Below are positions 62,186-64,000 of a stretch of 64,000 bases of DNA, in pieces (positions within the stretch are counted from its first letter, which is position 1; the number at the start of each line of letters is the position of its first letter). The translations under genes and the position numbers were made by a program. This DNA is from an uncultured Verrucomicrobiota bacterium. Lineage in GTDB: Bacteria; Verrucomicrobiota; Verrucomicrobiia; Verrucomicrobiales; Verrucomicrobiaceae. Below the pieces are notes generated by a model. It ran no database searches. It had not been told where the DNA came from and saw only the letters and a program-made list of their open reading frames with translations. The stretch is taken from NCBI GenBank assembly GCA_903848465.1, contig CAINGK010000160.1, positions 19,034 through 83,033 on the forward strand, in the 5' to 3' direction.

Positions 62186-62478
62186 CGCGAGAGATTAGAA
62201 GACCGCAGAGATCGGATTCTTGGTGGCCGCAAAGAGACGCAAGAAGGGCGCAAAAATGGACCGGAAAATGGTGATGTCTGGAGGAGGAGACGCTGCTTTT
62301 TGGCAAAGGAATGGAGAGCAAAGGAATGGGGGAGTCTGAAATATGGTAAAAGATTGGGGGTAAAAGATTCAGAGGTGGAGGTTTGGGGGAAGGTGATGGG
62401 CGGGCAGACGCTTGGATGATGAGTCTGCTGAGCGGGGTATGTATCGAAAATGCCCGGCCTCTTTTTCGGACCCAAGCG
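62186..62478. repeat. Gene-free stretch with degenerate dispersed-type repeats
   Basis: No coding signal. It contains GGCCGCAAAGAGACGCAAGA at about 62230, two copies of GCAAAGGAATGG (about 62303 and 62318), and two copies of GGTAAAAGATT (62345 and 62359). Lower GC and purine-rich plus strand set it apart from the neighbours. Interpretation as dispersed-repeat debris is inference. Confidence 0.45.
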
Positions 62479-62924
62479 TCATTCGCGCAGATCCACCACC
62501 CAGGCGGGGCCGCAGCGGTGGGTGAGGATGAGGTTGGCGGCGAGGTTGTACCAGCAGGCGCCGCCATTGATCAGCATGGCGGCGGAACTGATGACGACGG
62601 CGTCGCGTGCAGAGATGAGATCGGTGTCGGGATTGAACACGGCCTCGACCGTCCAGGGCTAGCCATGTTGCTCGGCTAGCTCACGAATGCGGCCAGCGAG
62701 GCGGCCGCTAGGGTCAGCGCGGAGTCAGTCTCTACCACGGTGTGGTTGGAGCCGTGGACGGCGGACATGGCACGCAGGCAGCCGTCCCGGCAGTGCAGCA
62801 GCACGCCGCCGCTGAGGAGCCAGGACAGGTCGGCCACGAACTGGCGGAGGGCGGGTGCGGCCTCAATGCCGAAGAGTTCCGCGTCCGCCGGATGTCTGCC
62901 ACGATGTCTGTCTGCGCTGCCCAT
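62479..62924 (-). pseudogene. Degraded protein-coding remnant, two lesions
   Basis: On the minus strand, codons from an ATG at 62924 (MGSADRHRGRHPADAEL, then FVADLSWLLSGGVLLHCRDG) end at a TAG at 62676. A continuing sequence in another frame (ELAEQHG, then PWTVEAVFNPDTDLISARDA to AWVVDLRE) has an in-frame TAG at 62659-62661 and stops at 62479. Both pieces have the strongly GC-rich third positions typical of this genome, so they were probably one gene now broken by a frameshift near 62690 and a nonsense codon. The protein is not recognised. Confidence 0.45.
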
Positions 62925-63072
62925 GGTATGTTCAAGAGACGCCAAGCTTGGGCTTATGACCGAACCAGAGGCGGCCTGCAAAGATTCTGGCAGAGGTTTC
63001 GTCCGGCCTCCACGTGCCCGAAAGGTGGCGGTGAAAGAAAAAGTGTGGGTGCGGTTGCTGGGCCGCCCCAAT

Positions 63073-63132
63073 GCGTGTGCGCGCCTAGCGTGTGCGCGCC
63101 TAGCGTGTGCGCGCCTAGCGTGTGCGCGCCTA
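63073..63132. repeat. 15-bp tandem repeat, four perfect copies
   Basis: GCGTGTGCGCGCCTA repeated four times without change, a 60-bp array. It is in a gene-free stretch (62925-63376) where nothing else was seen. In one frame it reads CARLA repeated, but that frame has no other coding signs. Confidence 0.95.
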
Positions 63133-63382
63133 AAGAGGAGGCCGACGGGAGGTATTCAGGCCATTGCGAGTCAGTGATTTACGTTGAAGACACGTGCGGA
63201 ATGCCTGGCGTCTTTGCTTAAATGTTGGCTGACCAGCCCGATCACTCTGATCGTTCCAAAAAATGGACTTTAAAATACTTTGCTTTTTACCTTAAGCGTT
63301 TAACTCTAAAAGCAATCAGCCATTTCGGAGTCACATTGTGACATGCTACAGGCCGGATCAAACCCTTCAGTTCTAATTGGCG

Positions 63383-63886
63383 GTGAATACCACGAATGCT
63401 GTGCCAGGAAATCCGCCGGTGCCCCCAGAGGAGCGCAAGCAGGAGAGCCGCGTGATGCAGCGCATAGAGATACTGAGCAAGAGCTTTGCCATCACCGCCG
63501 CACTGATCTATGCCACCGGCTTTCTGGTGATCTCCTCCTTTTTTGAGCGCTTCGGGGTGCGTGAAGAAGGCACTCTCTTGAAAGTGAAATACATTCACGT
63601 CGGTCTGCTTTCAATGCTGTTTCCACTCTTCGTTCTGGCCCCCATTTTTTTGCAGTCATATCTCAGAAAGCAGTCCCAGATGCGGAATCCGTCGCCGAGC
63701 ATTGCGCTGCTCTTCTTGTCCCACCTCTTTTTTGTCTGCTACTGGTTTGTCACATACGCTCATCCTGGGCTGTTTCATGAAAAGTCCCTGTACATCTGCC
63801 TGATGTTCTTCTGGAGCTTTGGCATCTTCCTTTTCATCGGTCGCTTCGCCATCAAAAAGAATGGCGGCGCAAATTTTATTCTGTAA
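63383..63886 (+). CDS. Four-helix membrane protein, unknown
   Basis: 167 residues from a GTG at 63383; a TTG at 63377 would add two residues. Four hydrophobic segments: SFAITAALIYATGFLVISSF, VGLLSMLFPLFVLAPIFL, SIALLFLSHLFFVCYWFV and LYICLMFFWSFGIFLFIG. The N-terminus is polar (NTTNAVPGNPPVPPEERK). No family recognised. It ends only 9 bp from the convergent transposase stop. Its lower GC than the main genes fits recently acquired DNA. Confidence 0.6.
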   Translation: MNTTNAVPGNPPVPPEERKQESRVMQRIEILSKSFAITAALIYATGFLVISSFFERFGVREEGTLLKVKYIHVGLLSMLFPLFVLAPIFLQSYLRKQSQMRNPSPSIALLFLSHLFFVCYWFVTYAHPGLFHEKSLYICLMFFWSFGIFLFIGRFAIKKNGGANFIL

Positions 63887-63895
63887 AAGTGGCGA

Positions 63896-64000
63896 TCAGG
63901 TTTGGGATGGTTCAGCGGAGTTCATGTTGAGGTAAATTTTGCCGGTGCTCCACTCATCGCTTTGCTCGCAGAGCAGGGCGGAGACGAGGCGCAGGAGGGA
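63896..64000 (-). mobile_element. IS256-family transposase, C-terminal fragment
   Basis: The reverse strand encodes the last 34 residues of a protein that begins beyond the window: LLRLVSALLCEQSDEWSTGK followed by IYLNMNSA and the stop codon. The pattern LVSALL.E.sEeW.tGk.YLnM matches the C-terminus of IS256-family DDE transposases. No inverted repeat was recognised in the 9 bp between this stop and the membrane protein gene. Confidence 0.82.

Noticed and set aside
63073..63132. CRISPR array
   Set aside because: Units are 15 bp, contiguous, without spacers, and no cas genes are present.
62742..63221. 159-codon plus-strand frame with CARLA-type repeats
   Set aside because: Overlaps the codon-biased minus-strand remnant and the tandem array, and has no start context or domain.

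Overview
The window looks like a chromosomal segment of a Verrucomicrobiota bacterium, probably near Verrucomicrobium or Prosthecobacter. The reasons are gene content: DUF1553/DUF1592/DUF1501/DUF1552 'planctomycete-type' secreted proteins, ThuA, Gfo/Idh/MocA and DUF1080 proteins, an azurin fusion, high-GC codon use, few clear Shine-Dalgarno sites, and domains resembling Akkermansia-type pilus protein Amuc_1098. No rRNA, tRNA or CRISPR array was seen. All assignments come from reading the sequence and from memory of the families. No database search was run.

Layout. 1-9.6 kb: the end of a DUF1553 gene, an ECF sigma operon, DUF1552, a small HNH nuclease pair, a large DUF1592 protein and a divergent DUF1501 protein. 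9.6-14.0 kb: a TolQ/TolR-like pair with a large TPR protein, then a small YHS-like secreted protein and a good terminator. 14.1-22.7 kb: a PAS-AraC regulator, an amidohydrolase, a DUF6807 protein, a 1329-residue multidomain azurin fusion and an SGNH hydrolase, the last flanked by two 104-bp direct repeats. 22.7-32.3 kb: a long minus-strand catabolic block (FAH, SDR, ThuA, DUF1080, two ceramidase-like proteins, a second ThuA, amidohydrolase, oxidoreductase). 32.5-43.3 kb: mixed genes including a CBS protein, a third ThuA, a potassium-channel-like protein, an NDH-2/cNMP/CBS fusion, a DUF1990-YndJ pair, a HAD phosphatase overlapping a GH62 arabinofuranosidase, a DedA-like protein and a beta-propeller.

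43.4-56.2 kb is the most unusual part: three consecutive minus-strand genes for very large exported, membrane-anchored proteins that appear to be mutual paralogues. The middle one also carries TPRs and a tandemly duplicated domain like the N-terminal part of Amuc_1098-type pilus secretins, without the secretin barrel. Both gene junctions are invaded by short tandem repeats that now encode the signal-peptide-like segments of the two downstream proteins and leave them without a normal start codon in front of those segments.

56.4-64 kb: a heparinase-like protein with an SHD1 domain, then an operon of NosR-like flavoprotein, inactive rhomboid-like protein and XerC-type recombinase. The right end is degraded accessory DNA: repeats, a broken reading frame, a 15-bp tandem repeat, a small membrane protein and the C-terminus of an IS256-family transposase running off the window.
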